A stretch of DNA of 64,000 nt, taken from assembly GCF_003115845.1 (NCBI RefSeq), contig NZ_KZ819027.1, positions 57,201-121,200 on the forward strand, given 5' to 3'. Below the pieces are notes generated by a model. That model was not told where the DNA came from, searched no databases, and saw nothing but the letters and a program-made list of their open reading frames with translations. The position numbers and the translations under genes were made by a program. Source of the stretch: Brenneria roseae subsp. roseae. GTDB taxonomy: Bacteria; Pseudomonadota; Gammaproteobacteria; Enterobacterales; Enterobacteriaceae. Positions 18,918 through 27,138 of the stretch are shown in pieces. The first letter of the stretch is position 1, and the number at the start of each line of letters is the position of its first letter.

Positions 18918-20288
18918 ATGAATAAGCATAAAATAGAGTCTGGACAAAATAAGCCTGTAAGGAGTACCGCTGATTTGGTCAAGGCGGCCGTATCCGGTTG
19001 GTTAGGGACTGCATTGGAGTTTATGGATTTTCAGTTATATTCACTCGGTGCGGCATTGGTTTTCCATGAGATCTTCTTTCCTGAACAATCGGCGGCGATG
19101 GCGTTGATTCTGGCAATGGGCACTTACGGCGCAGGCTATGTGGCGCGTATTGTCGGCGCCTTTATCTTCGGCAGAATGGGCGATTCGGTAGGCAGAAAGA
19201 AAGTGCTGTTTATTACCATCACGATGATGGGGATCTGTACGACGTTAATCGGCGTTTTACCAACCTACGCCCAGATCGGTATTTTCGCTCCGATACTGCT
19301 GGTGACGTTGCGTATTGTTCAGGGGCTGGGCGCGGGCGCGGAGATATCTGGCGCCGGTACGATGCTGGCTGAATATGCGCCGAAAGGCAAACGTGGCATT
19401 ATCTCTTCTTTGGTGGCGATGGGAACCAACTGCGGAACACTCAGCGCCACGGCGATATGGGCGGTGATGTTCTTTGCGCTCGACAGAGAAGAATTATTGG
19501 CCTGGGGATGGCGTATTCCTTTTCTGGCCAGTGTGATAGTGATGCTGTTCGCCATCTGGTTGCGTATGCACCTCAAAGAAAGTCCGGTCTTTGAAAAAGT
19601 CAGCAACGAGGCGGCGGAAATGAATTCCGTTTCGACTGCCGCTGTTGAGCAAAACAGACCGAAATCCATACTGGAAATGTTCAAAGGCAAGTCTTTCTGG
19701 CTGGCGACGGGATTACGGTTTGGACAAGCCGGTAATTCGGGGCTGATTCAGACATTCCTGGCAGGCTATTTGGTACAGACGCTGTTATTTGAGAAATATA
19801 TTCCCACCGATGCGCTTATGATCAGCTCTATTATCGGGTTTATCACGATTCCATTGCTGGGGTGGCTCTCTGATAAAATAGGTCGTCGGACGCCTTATAT
19901 TATTCTGAATATTTCTGCGATTTTATTAGCGTATCCGATGCTCTCAATTATCGTGGATAAAAACGCAGATGTTAACATTATTATCACCTGTATCATTGTT
20001 ATCCATAACTTCGCCGTATTAGGTCTGTTTGCGCTGGAAAATATCACGATGGCGGAAATGTTCGGCGCCCGGAACCGCTTTACGCAAATGGCGATTTCCA
20101 AAGAAACGGGCGGGTTGGTTGCCGTCGGATTCGGCCCGTTACTGGCGGGTATTTTCTGTAATATCACCGACTCCTGGTGGCCTATTGCGGTAATGGTGAT
20201 TGTTTATTCGCTGATAGGTCTAATTTCCGCAATCTGTATGCCTGAGGTAAAAGATCGCGATTTGGATGAGCTGGAAGACGCGGCATAA
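18918..20288 (+). CDS. ydfJ: MFS metabolite:H+ symporter, YdfJ-like
   Basis: A 456-aa carrier of the metabolite:H+ symporter group of the major facilitator superfamily. It shows GWLGTALEFMDFQLYSLGAAL at helix 1, GRMGDSVGRKKVLFITI (motif A) and LRIVQGLGAGAEISGAGTM. The central loop carries LRMHLKESPVFEKV, typical of this group. In E. coli ydfJ also neighbours rspAB and ydfI, so it probably imports the sugar acid processed by RspA/RspB/YdfI. The 203-bp gap after rspB contains a hairpin. Confidence 0.88.
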   Translation: MNKHKIESGQNKPVRSTADLVKAAVSGWLGTALEFMDFQLYSLGAALVFHEIFFPEQSAAMALILAMGTYGAGYVARIVGAFIFGRMGDSVGRKKVLFITITMMGICTTLIGVLPTYAQIGIFAPILLVTLRIVQGLGAGAEISGAGTMLAEYAPKGKRGIISSLVAMGTNCGTLSATAIWAVMFFALDREELLAWGWRIPFLASVIVMLFAIWLRMHLKESPVFEKVSNEAAEMNSVSTAAVEQNRPKSILEMFKGKSFWLATGLRFGQAGNSGLIQTFLAGYLVQTLLFEKYIPTDALMISSIIGFITIPLLGWLSDKIGRRTPYIILNISAILLAYPMLSIIVDKNADVNIIITCIIVIHNFAVLGLFALENITMAEMFGARNRFTQMAISKETGGLVAVGFGPLLAGIFCNITDSWWPIAVMVIVYSLIGLISAICMPEVKDRDLDELEDAA

Positions 20289-20328
20289 ATCCAGGCTGTA
20301 TTTTTTGAGTATAAAATCAGAGAAAATT

Positions 20329-21795
20329 ATGAATATCACTGAGTTTAATGAGCTTAAACCGCAGGTTATCGTACCCCGGTACGATCGTAGCAAGTTAAAA
20401 ACGCGTATCGCCCATCTTGGTTTTGGCGCCTTTCACCGGGCGCACCAGGCCGTGTGTGCGGATAAACTGGCATCAGAATTCGGCAGCGACTGGGGATATT
20501 GCGAGATCAATCTGATTGGCGGCGAACAGCAAATCGACGCGATTCGCCAGCAGGATTTGCTCTGGTCGGTGTCCGAAATGGCGGATACCGGATGGCAGAG
20601 CCGGGTGATTGGCGTCGCGACGTCAGCCCTGCATGCCGAAATTGAAGGTATTGATGCGGTTCTGGAGGCCTTGAGCGCGCCGGATATTGCTATCGTATCG
20701 ATTACGGTCACTGAAAAAGGCTATTGCCACTCTCCGGCAACGGGCCTGTTAAATATCGAACATCCGCTGATTCGCCATGACTTGTCGTTTCCTGACCAGC
20801 CACGCTCCCTGCCCGGCGTGATCCTGGCTGCCATTAAACGCAGGCGTGAACGTCAGGTGCCGCCTTTCAGCGTGATGTCCTGCGACAATATGCCGGAAAA
20901 TGGTCACGTTACCCGCAATGTGATTGTGCAACTGGCCGAGCAGCAGGACACCGAATTGGCGCAGTGGATTGGAAAAAACATTACCTTTCCGTCAACGATG
21001 GTCGATCGGATTGTTCCGGCGATTACGCCTGAAACCCTGGAGACGATTCAGCAGCAACTGGGGGTTGTCGATCCGGCAGGCGTTGCCTGCGAGCCATTCT
21101 TTCAATGGGTTATCGAAGACAACTTTGTCAACGGCCGCCCCGATTGGGAAAAGGCCGGCGCGGAACTGGTGCGGGATGTGCTGCCCTTTGAGGAGATGAA
21201 GCTACGTATGCTGAACGGTAGCCATTCGTTTCTGGCTTATCTGGGTTATCTTGCCGGGTATCAGCATATCAGCGAGTGCATGCAGGATGACATGCTGGTC
21301 GCCGCCGCTCACCATCTCATGCTGCGGGAGCAAGCCCCGACATTGCGTACTCAGGGCGTCGATCTCGCTGCCTATGCGGATGCATTGCTGGCACGCTACC
21401 GCAATCGTGCATTAAAGCACCGCACCTGGCAGATTGCGATGGACGGTTCGCAAAAATTGCCGCAGCGTATGCTGGACTCTATTCGCTGGCATCTGGCGCA
21501 CGATAGCCGTTTCGATGCGCTGGCGTTGGGGGTTGCAGGCTGGATGCGTTACGTCGGCGGCGTGGATGAGCAGGGGCAGCCGATTGAAATCAGCGATCCG
21601 CTGAAGGATGTCATTGCCCACACCGTGCAGAACAGTGCCGAAGGTGAAGCCCGTGTGACGGCGCTGCTTTCTCTGAACGCTATCTTTGGTCAGGATTTAC
21701 CGAAAAATACCGTCTTCGTGGACACGGTGATGCAGTACTACCTGACGTTGCTGGAGAAAGGCGTCCGGGGAACGTTAGCAACCGTTGACTGGTAA
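20329..21795 (+). CDS. ydfI: Mannitol dehydrogenase-family oxidoreductase YdfI
   Basis: NAD-dependent polyol/uronate reductase of the long-chain mannitol dehydrogenase family (488 aa); relatives are fructuronate reductase UxuB and E. coli YdfI. It shows AHLGFGAFHRAHQAVCADKL at the nucleotide-binding N-terminus, VTEKGYCHSP, SCDNMPENGHVTRN, FPSTMVDRIVPAITP and the catalytic-lysine segment KLRMLNGSHSFLAYLGYLAG. I took ATG 20329 (MNITEFNELKP) rather than the upstream in-frame ATG at 20266 inside ydfJ. It probably interconverts D-mannonate and D-fructuronate or a related pair, supplying the RspA substrate. Confidence 0.9.
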   Translation: MNITEFNELKPQVIVPRYDRSKLKTRIAHLGFGAFHRAHQAVCADKLASEFGSDWGYCEINLIGGEQQIDAIRQQDLLWSVSEMADTGWQSRVIGVATSALHAEIEGIDAVLEALSAPDIAIVSITVTEKGYCHSPATGLLNIEHPLIRHDLSFPDQPRSLPGVILAAIKRRRERQVPPFSVMSCDNMPENGHVTRNVIVQLAEQQDTELAQWIGKNITFPSTMVDRIVPAITPETLETIQQQLGVVDPAGVACEPFFQWVIEDNFVNGRPDWEKAGAELVRDVLPFEEMKLRMLNGSHSFLAYLGYLAGYQHISECMQDDMLVAAAHHLMLREQAPTLRTQGVDLAAYADALLARYRNRALKHRTWQIAMDGSQKLPQRMLDSIRWHLAHDSRFDALALGVAGWMRYVGGVDEQGQPIEISDPLKDVIAHTVQNSAEGEARVTALLSLNAIFGQDLPKNTVFVDTVMQYYLTLLEKGVRGTLATVDW

Positions 21796-21813
21796 ATATG
21801 GCCTTTGCCGGAA

Positions 21814-21850
21814 AGAAGCACGGTAGCGGATGCTATCCGTGCTTTTTTTT
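21814..21850 (+). terminator. Terminator after ydfI
   Basis: AGCACGG and CCGTGCT stem arms, extended by a TAGC/GCTA pairing across a bulge, run into eight consecutive T residues 20 bases after the gene. Confidence 0.85.
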
Positions 21851-21969
21851 ACGCGGTTTTTATCACCGAAAATCCCGGGTTATTGAAATTTTAGCGGCAA
21901 TTACACCTAGGGCGACGAGCGTGAAACATGTATCATAATCCATAAACATTTGGTGTAAAAAGCGACGGT

Positions 21970-22656
21970 ATGGATACTTCTTTTCAGATCAACAACAACG
22001 AACCTGTAAATCAACAAATTTACCGTGTGCTGCGTAAAGACATTGTGGAATGCAATATTCCTCCGGGTAAACTGCTGTCTGAAAAAGAAATCTCCACACG
22101 TTTTGACGTGTCCCGCCAGCCTGTCAGAGAAGCGTTTATTAAACTGGCTGAAGCCGGTTTGGTACAAATCCTGCCGCAACGCGGCACGTTTGTGATGAAA
22201 ATTTCTGAACAACGGGTAGCCGATGCGCGTTTTATCCGCCAGGCGCTGGAATGTGCGATTGCCCGCCGGGCGGCAGAAGCGGTCACCGATGAGCAACTGC
22301 TGATTCTGGAACATAATCTGCGCCGGCAGGAACTGGCGGCGCAGAATAACCGGATACGTGAATTTCTTAGCCTGGATGATAGCTTTCATCAGTTTTTGAC
22401 GCAGATTGCCAATTGTCCGCTGGCGTGGGAAACCATTGAATCGATCAAAGCCACAATGGACAGAGTCCGCTTTCTCAGTTTGAGTCAGGTTTCGCCGCCG
22501 GTGAGTCTGATTCAGCAACATTACCTGATTTTTAGCGGGTTGAAGGCGCGCGATCCGGATGCCACCGAAAAGGCGATTCGCGAACACCTACAGGAAATGA
22601 TTTACTCGATTACACCTATTTCGCAGCAGAACAGCGACTGGTTCGAACATTCCTGA
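21970..22656 (+). CDS. rspR: GntR-family regulator RspR
   Basis: A 228-aa regulator of the FadR/VanR class, homologous to E. coli RspR (YdfH), the repressor of rspAB. The N-terminal winged helix-turn-helix includes EPVNQQIYRVLRKDIVECNI, GKLLSEKEISTRFDVSRQPV and LVQILPQRGTFV. The C-terminal helical FCD domain binds the effector. The close match over LDDSFHQFLTQIANCPLAWE supports orthology. It lies on the same strand just downstream of ydfI, behind a terminator, so it probably has its own promoter. Confidence 0.92.
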   Translation: MDTSFQINNNEPVNQQIYRVLRKDIVECNIPPGKLLSEKEISTRFDVSRQPVREAFIKLAEAGLVQILPQRGTFVMKISEQRVADARFIRQALECAIARRAAEAVTDEQLLILEHNLRRQELAAQNNRIREFLSLDDSFHQFLTQIANCPLAWETIESIKATMDRVRFLSLSQVSPPVSLIQQHYLIFSGLKARDPDATEKAIREHLQEMIYSITPISQQNSDWFEHS

Positions 22657-22751
22657 CGGGGCGATGTGAGCATCGGCATGAGATGACAATCCATGTCGGG
22701 CGACATCACGACGCCCGAATAACAAAACTCAAGCCGAATAAAAACGAGGCT

Positions 22752-22777
22752 TAATAAAAAACGTCACGCAGTGACGG
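22752..22777 (-). terminator. Terminator of ydfZ
   Basis: On the minus strand CCGTCAC-TGC-GTGACG is followed by TTTTTTATT, about 30 bases after the ydfZ stop. Confidence 0.75.
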
Positions 22778-22805
22778 TCCGCCCTAAAAAACAGACCTGG
22801 TAAAA

Positions 22806-23012
22806 CTAGGAACGTCCCAGACGCATCAGCTCTTCCGGGGCAAAGTACCCACTCACGCCTTGCAGTTCAACGCATTTTGCCCGGCGAACTTCTTCGCGTT
22901 TCAGGTTTTCTGCATGGATCGCCGCAATAGTGCCGACCAGACGGGAACCGGCCTGCATGACGCGGCAACCGGAGTCGATCGGATTTCTGTATCTGTCATA
23001 CGCTTTGTACAC
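22806..23012 (-). CDS. ydfZ: YdfZ-family putative selenium-binding protein
   Basis: A 68-aa soluble protein resembling E. coli YdfZ (67 aa), reported as a selenium-associated small protein. Shared features are YDRYRNPI near the N-terminus, GCRVM, GTIAAIHAE, the basic segment KREEVRRAKCVE and the ending EELMRLG. The start is GTG 23010-23012, preceded by a perfect AGGAGG six bases away, which argues that it is translated well. It faces rspR convergently; in E. coli ydfZ also neighbours ydfH/rspR. The function remains undefined. Confidence 0.85.
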   Translation of the reverse strand: MYKAYDRYRNPIDSGCRVMQAGSRLVGTIAAIHAENLKREEVRRAKCVELQGVSGYFAPEELMRLGRS

Positions 23013-23153
23013 GTTAACCTCCTTCGTTTGACGATAAAACCGAATCGATCCTACTGCGCTCCGGAACCCCTCACCAGCAGATTACGGTTTTTATAGAGAA
23101 TCCATATATAAACCATCGTGTTATTATCGAATGCCAATAAAAATACCGGCATG

Positions 23154-23333
23154 TTAACGTATGACCAACATTGGCTTTACGCGTACGGTAACACCGCCGC
23201 TCGCGGTATCGGTGAGTACTAATGCCAAATTGATCAGCACCTGTTCCACCAGTTGTTCAACCGGCTGGCGCACCGTGGTCAACATGGGGACAAAGCGGTG
23301 TTCCTGTAATGTGATGTACTCAGGCTTTTCCCG
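23154..23333 (-). pseudogene. C-terminal fragment of a LacI-family regulator
   Basis: A minus-strand frame reads [20 protein letters not shown] then VEQLVEQVLINLA and ends VRVKPMLVIR-stop. LTTVRQP followed by a helix and a terminal V-x-P-x-L-V-x-R strand is the usual end of LacI/GalR effector domains. No start or DNA-binding domain exists upstream: the frame runs into the 3' end of mdtG and overlaps it. I read it as the leftover tail of a deleted regulator. Confidence 0.55.
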
Positions 23334-24516
23334 GCACCCGACGGAAGCTGAAGATTATCTGTATCGTGTTGCACAATATCAGGACTGCGGTGACCAGAAA
23401 TACCCAACGAAATCCCATCATGGCGGACACGCCGGAACCAATCAGCGGGCCGGCCACATTACCTAAATACATAAATGACTGGTTGTAGCCAAAGATCCGG
23501 CCTGTGACCTGTTGGCTGCTGTATTTTACCAGCAGCGCCTGTACGGCAGGCATAAGCGCACCATCGGCAAAGCCCAGCATGAATCGGAGTATCCCTAGCT
23601 GAGTGGGCGTTTGCACCACGGACATGATGAAAAAAAGCAGGACGCTGAAGGCTAAAGAAACAATCAATATGCGATGCGCGCCAATGCGATCGCCCAGTCG
23701 GCCAAGACGAGGCGCGGCGAGCAGGGCCGAGATGCCCGGCACGGCGGCAATCACGCCGCTGATAAAGGCAATATTGTCAGTGCCGGGCGCGAGATCGCGG
23801 ATGAATAACGTCAGAATGGGGCTGATTGAGCCGTTTGCCATCTGGATCATCATGGTGGTGACAAACAGGCTGACCATCAGGGCTGGATAAGGCAGGGAAG
23901 AAAACACCGCCTTGCCGCTCAGGCGGTTCGCTTTGCTGACTTTTATCATGTTCTCTTTAATGGCGAAAAGCGTAATCAGGAAACTGATGAAGAGCATGCC
24001 GCCGGTAATAAAAAATACCACCCGCAGACCAACATGATCGGCCATAAATCCGCCGAATAACGGGCCGATAATAACCCCGGAGATCTGTCCGGTAGACAGC
24101 GTACCCAATGCCCAACCGCTTTTCTCCCGCGGCACCTGAGAGGCGATCAGCGCCATGGCGTTGGGAATGTAACCGGACGTCAGCCCCATCATGGCGCGCA
24201 GAATAAACAAGTGCCATACGTTGGTGGCAAAACCTTGCAGCGTCATGACAATCGCCATCCCCAACGCGGCACGCAGCAGCATGAGTTTACGTCCTTTGCG
24301 ATCGGCCAGACTTCCCCATAGCGGCGCCGCTACCGCAGAGACCATAAATGAAGAGCTGAAAATCAAACCAGACCAAAGGCTTAATGACTCATGTGAATGT
24401 ACGCCAAGTTGCTCAATATACAGGGGCAAAAAGGGTAATATCTGGCTCATGGCCAGACCGGTAAAAAAGCACCCTAGCCAGGCAGAAAATAAATTGAGTT
24501 TCCAGGTTTCCATGGT
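23320..24516 (-). CDS. mdtG: MFS efflux transporter MdtG-like
   Basis: A 398-aa drug-type major facilitator close to E. coli MdtG (YceE), which confers fosfomycin and deoxycholate tolerance when overexpressed. Conserved parts are [96 protein letters not shown] and [11 protein letters not shown] took ATG 24514-24516 ([12 protein letters not shown]), which aligns with E. coli; a TTG 33 bases upstream is the only alternative. The last codons overlap a LacI-gene remnant, so the natural 3' flank has been altered. Confidence 0.88.
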   Translation of the reverse strand, partial: TMETWKLNLFSAWLGCFFTGLAMSQILPFLPLYIEQLGVHSHESLSLWSGLIFSSSFMVSAVAAPLWGSLADRKGRKLMLLRAALGMAIVMTLQGFATNVWHLFILRAMMGLTSGYIPNAMALIASQVPREKSGWALGTLSTGQISGVIIGPLFGGFMADHVGLRVVFFITGGMLFISFLITLFAIKENMIKVSKANRLSGKAVFSSLPYPALMVSLFVTTMMIQMANGSISPILTLFIRDLAPGTDNIAFISGVIAAVPGISALLAAPRLGRLGDRIGAHRILIVSLAFSVLLFFIMSVVQTPTQLGILRFMLGFADGALMPAVQALLVKYSSQQVTGRIFGYNQSFMYLGNVAGPLIGSGVSAMMGFRWVFLVTAVLILCNTIQIIFSFRRVPGKA

Positions 24517-24768
24517 GTGCGGAGCAAGCCTCAATAAGCAGATTGCCAACGGTGAAAATCAGGCAGCCGCGCGCTGAATTGTTTTAATATCAACAAATAA
24601 CGAAGGGTGACTAAACTTTCATCTCTTATAAAAAGCATAACATAGCGCGCTATTTTGTTGCTCAAATGTCCGGTAACTATTCGCTACAAAACGTATTGTC
24701 GCCGCGCATGGCGGGGTAAGGCGGTTTTTTGGCACCGCCGGTGAGAGACCATCCAGGAGAGACGAAAG

Positions 24769-24806
24769 TGCAATATTTTTGTGATGCTCATCACAAAAAT
24801 ATTGCA
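24769..24806. promoter_or_regulatory. CRP site inside a 17-bp perfect palindrome
   Basis: TGTGATGCTCATCACA at 24780-24795 is an exact match to the CRP consensus TGTGA-N6-TCACA. It is embedded in a longer perfect inverted repeat (arms 24769-24785 and 24790-24806). Its centre is about 49 bp before the predicted transcription start of the AzuC-like gene, close against the -35 box. Whether CRP activates or represses cannot be settled from position alone. Confidence 0.8.
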
Positions 24807-24830
24807 ATGGATGATGCTGAATCGTACAAT
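24802..24830 (+). promoter_or_regulatory. Sigma-70 promoter of the AzuC-like gene
   Basis: TTGCAA (24802-24807) and TACAAT (24825-24830) are separated by exactly 17 bases. The CRP palindrome abuts the -35 box. The predicted start near 24836-24840 would give a transcript of about 150 nt ending at the terminator near 24990. Confidence 0.65.
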
Positions 24831-24876
24831 CTTTTACCTAGAGATAACAACATGACAACGTATCAAGGTGAATAAA

Positions 24877-24954
24877 ATGCGTAATTTTTTGAAAAAAATT
24901 CTGGAAATCTACATCAATGCGCATAAAGACATCCCGCCGGGTGCCATGCACTAA
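24877..24954 (+). CDS. azuC: AzuC-like 25-residue small protein (candidate AzuCR dual-function RNA)
   Basis: A 25-aa peptide starting MRNFLKKILEIYINAHKD and ending IPPGAMH. It resembles E. coli AzuC (28 aa), which has a basic amphipathic helix followed by KDVPPGNM: here KDIPPGAM. AzuC is a small inner-membrane-associated protein reported to bind glycerol-3-phosphate dehydrogenase GlpD, and its mRNA also acts as a base-pairing RNA (AzuCR). AAGGTG lies six bases before the ATG, a good promoter lies upstream and a terminator directly follows, so this is a compact single-gene unit. The homology call rests on the C-terminal motif, size, helix and CRP site. Confidence 0.72.
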   Translation: MRNFLKKILEIYINAHKDIPPGAMH

Positions 24955-24961
24955 CTACCTG

Positions 24962-24990
24962 AAAAAAGGCCGTTTACACGGCCTTTTTTA
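24962..24990 (+). terminator. Terminator of the AzuC-like transcript
   Basis: AAAAAAGGCCGT and ACGGCCTTTTTT form a 12-bp stem with a four-base loop, seven bases after the small gene's stop codon. The U run is part of the stem, as in many Hfq-binding small RNAs. Confidence 0.9.
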
Positions 24991-25065
24991 TGCATTGAAT
25001 TTGTGAGATTCATCAGTGACAGACCATAAAATGGCAGGCCGGATTGACTGCCGTATCACTGCCTG

Positions 25066-26145
25066 TCACAGCGCAGCCGCAATGGCTTTCCCTGCTGTTT
25101 CCGTATTGCCTTTGCCGCCCAAATCCCGGGTAAGGGGCGCCTGCTCCGGTCCCTGCGACAGTACCGTTTCAATCGCCTGCAACACCGCCGCTCCCGCTGC
25201 GGGATATCCCAGATGTTCCAACATCATGCCGCCACACCAGATCTGCCCGATGGGATTCGCCAGTCCTTTACCGGCAATATCGGGAGCAGAACCATGGACC
25301 GGCTCAAACAGGCTGGGGAAATTTCGTTCCGGATTAATATTGGCTGAAGGGGCGATACCGATGGTTCCAGTGCAGGCGGGACCTAAATCAGACAGGATGT
25401 CTCCGAACAAATTGCTGGCGACCACGACGTCAAACCAATCGGGGTGCAGAACAAAATTGGCGGTCAGGATATCGATGTGAAATTTATCGACTTTGATTTC
25501 CGGATACTGTTTTGCCATCTCGGCTACCCGTCCGTCCCAGTAAGGCATAGTAATCGCAATGCCGTTGGATTTTGTGGCGGAAGTCAGATGCTTTTTCGGG
25601 CGTTTCATTGCCAGTTCGTAGGCGAACTTAAGGATTCGATCGACCCCGACGCGCGTCATCACCGTTTCCTGAATGACAATTTCACGGTCGGTGCCGGCGA
25701 ACATGGCGCCGCCGACGCTGGAGTATTCTCCCTCGGTATTTTCCCGCACCACATAGAAGTCAATGTCGCCTGGGTTGCGTCCGGCCAGTGGCGCTTTGAC
25801 GCCAGGCATTAATCGACAGGGACGCAGGTTGACGTATTGATCGAATTCCCGGCGAAATTGTAGTAGCGATCCCCATAAAGAGATGTGGTCTGGCACGATA
25901 TCCGGCCAGCCGACCGCGCCGAAGTAGATCGCATCGTAATGGCTCAGGGTTGCAAACCAGTCATCCGGCAGCATTTTTCCATGCTTCAGGTAATAGTCGG
26001 CGCTGGCGAAATCAAACCAGTCCCATTGTATGGCGATACCAAATTTTTCTGCGGCGCGCTGTATGACGCGCACGCCTTCAGGCATCACTTCTTTGCCAAT
26101 GCCATCACCGGGGATCACGGCGATTCTGTGTTTTTTTCCGGACAT
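25066..26145 (-). CDS. dmlA: D-malate/tartrate dehydrogenase (decarboxylating)
   Basis: Isocitrate/isopropylmalate-dehydrogenase-family enzyme (359 aa) oxidising D-malate to pyruvate plus CO2 with NAD, and often acting on tartrate (TtuC). Conserved blocks: IAVIPGDGIGKEVMPEGVRV, IYFGAVGWPDIVPDHISLWG, FRREFDQYVNLRPCRL, DIDFYVVRENTEGEYSSVGG, LTSATKSNGIAITMPYWDGR and SNLFGDILSDLGPACTGTIG. These match E. coli DmlA (YeaU) closely. It is divergent from a LysR gene as in the E. coli dmlA-dmlR pair. Malate and tartrate are abundant plant acids, which fits the niche. Confidence 0.9.
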   Translation of the reverse strand: MSGKKHRIAVIPGDGIGKEVMPEGVRVIQRAAEKFGIAIQWDWFDFASADYYLKHGKMLPDDWFATLSHYDAIYFGAVGWPDIVPDHISLWGSLLQFRREFDQYVNLRPCRLMPGVKAPLAGRNPGDIDFYVVRENTEGEYSSVGGAMFAGTDREIVIQETVMTRVGVDRILKFAYELAMKRPKKHLTSATKSNGIAITMPYWDGRVAEMAKQYPEIKVDKFHIDILTANFVLHPDWFDVVVASNLFGDILSDLGPACTGTIGIAPSANINPERNFPSLFEPVHGSAPDIAGKGLANPIGQIWCGGMMLEHLGYPAAGAAVLQAIETVLSQGPEQAPLTRDLGGKGNTETAGKAIAAAL

Positions 26146-26189
26146 CGGGGATTCCTTTTTTCACTGTAGGGGGAGAATTGAGTGTATTT

Positions 26190-26226
26190 CCTTGGCAAAT
26201 GGTGAACAATTGGCCTAAATGGCAAG
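26190..26226. promoter_or_regulatory. Candidate DmlR-binding region
   Basis: The divergent gap holds an outer CCTTG...CAAGG inverted repeat enclosing two similar blocks, TTGGCAAATGG and TTGGCCTAAATGG. Regulated divergent LysR/target pairs usually share such a site. This is suggestive only. Confidence 0.3.
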
Positions 26227-26253
26227 GCATTGTTGAATTTAAGAGAAGAATCT

Positions 26254-27138
26254 ATGTCGACGGTTAACGATTTATTCTTTTTCAGCCGGATTGCGGCCTC
26301 AGGTAGCCTGACCGCCGTCGCTCGCGAACTGGGGCTCTCTCTGCCTGCGGTCAGCAAGCGGCTGACGCAATTGGAAAAACGGCTTGGCGTACAGTTGATA
26401 CAGCGGACTACCCGGCGTTTGGATCTCACGGCGGAAGGGATGCTTTACGCTGAGGGCGCGTTGCCGATACTGAAAGAGATTGCTGAACTGGAAAGCGCGG
26501 TGGCTAAAAATCAGCGCTCGCTCTGCGGCAAGCTCAGCGTGAATGCCTCTTTCGGGTTTGGTCGTCGGTATGTGGCGCCGCTGATTTCGTCTTTTTCACG
26601 GTTACATCCCGGTCTTGAGGTTCAGCTTCAGCTTTCCAGTCAGCCAATCAATCTGCTGGATGCCGCCATTGATATTGATATCCGCGTTGGCGAGCCGCCT
26701 GATTCGCGTCTGATTGCGCGAAAGCTGCTGGATAATCCCCGTATTTTGTGTGCGTCGCCAGCTTATATTGACCGTGTCGGTACGCCGCAGACCGTCGCCG
26801 ATTTGTCCGCCCATAACTGCATTGTGCTGAGGCAATATGAAAGTGACTATGCGTTATGGCGTTTCTATCGGTCGGGCAAAGAGTTTACCCATAAAGTTTA
26901 TGGCAGCCTGTCGAGTAACGACGGCGAGGTAATCATGCATTACGCACTGGATGGACATGGGATTATTCTACGCTCGTTCTGGGATGTGCGAGAGTACCTT
27001 GAACGGGGGGAATTGATTGCGCTGCTGACTGATTTTGAGATACCGGCGGCCGATATTCACGCGGTTTACCAGCAACGACGGCACGTGCCGGCCAGAATCA
27101 CGGCGTTCATTGATTATTTAACTGAGCATCTGGTATGA
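26254..27138 (+). CDS. dmlR: LysR-family regulator DmlR-like
   Basis: A 294-aa LysR-type regulator divergent from dmlA; E. coli DmlR (YeaT) activates dmlA in response to D-malate. The helix-turn-helix is SRIAASGSLTAVARELGLSL then PAVSKRLTQLEKRLGVQL. The effector domain contains GKLSVNASFGFGRRYVAPLI and DIDIRVGEPPDSRLIARKL, typical of the CrgA/AaeR-like subfamily. I took ATG 26254 with AGAGAAG upstream rather than the in-frame ATG at 26230. The 3' end runs directly into an ATPase remnant. Confidence 0.85.
   Translation: MSTVNDLFFFSRIAASGSLTAVARELGLSLPAVSKRLTQLEKRLGVQLIQRTTRRLDLTAEGMLYAEGALPILKEIAELESAVAKNQRSLCGKLSVNASFGFGRRYVAPLISSFSRLHPGLEVQLQLSSQPINLLDAAIDIDIRVGEPPDSRLIARKLLDNPRILCASPAYIDRVGTPQTVADLSAHNCIVLRQYESDYALWRFYRSGKEFTHKVYGSLSSNDGEVIMHYALDGHGIILRSFWDVREYLERGELIALLTDFEIPAADIHAVYQQRRHVPARITAFIDYLTEHLV

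Larger units (their letters stand above)
24517..24876. other. Control region between mdtG and the small-protein gene
   Basis: About 360 bp without a long gene. It contains the CRP-type palindrome, a sigma-70 promoter and the leader of the AzuC-like gene described separately. A seven-codon frame (24852-24875, MTTYQGE) ends one base before the small gene's ATG. The left part, which should hold the mdtG promoter, shows nothing clear. Confidence 0.6.
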
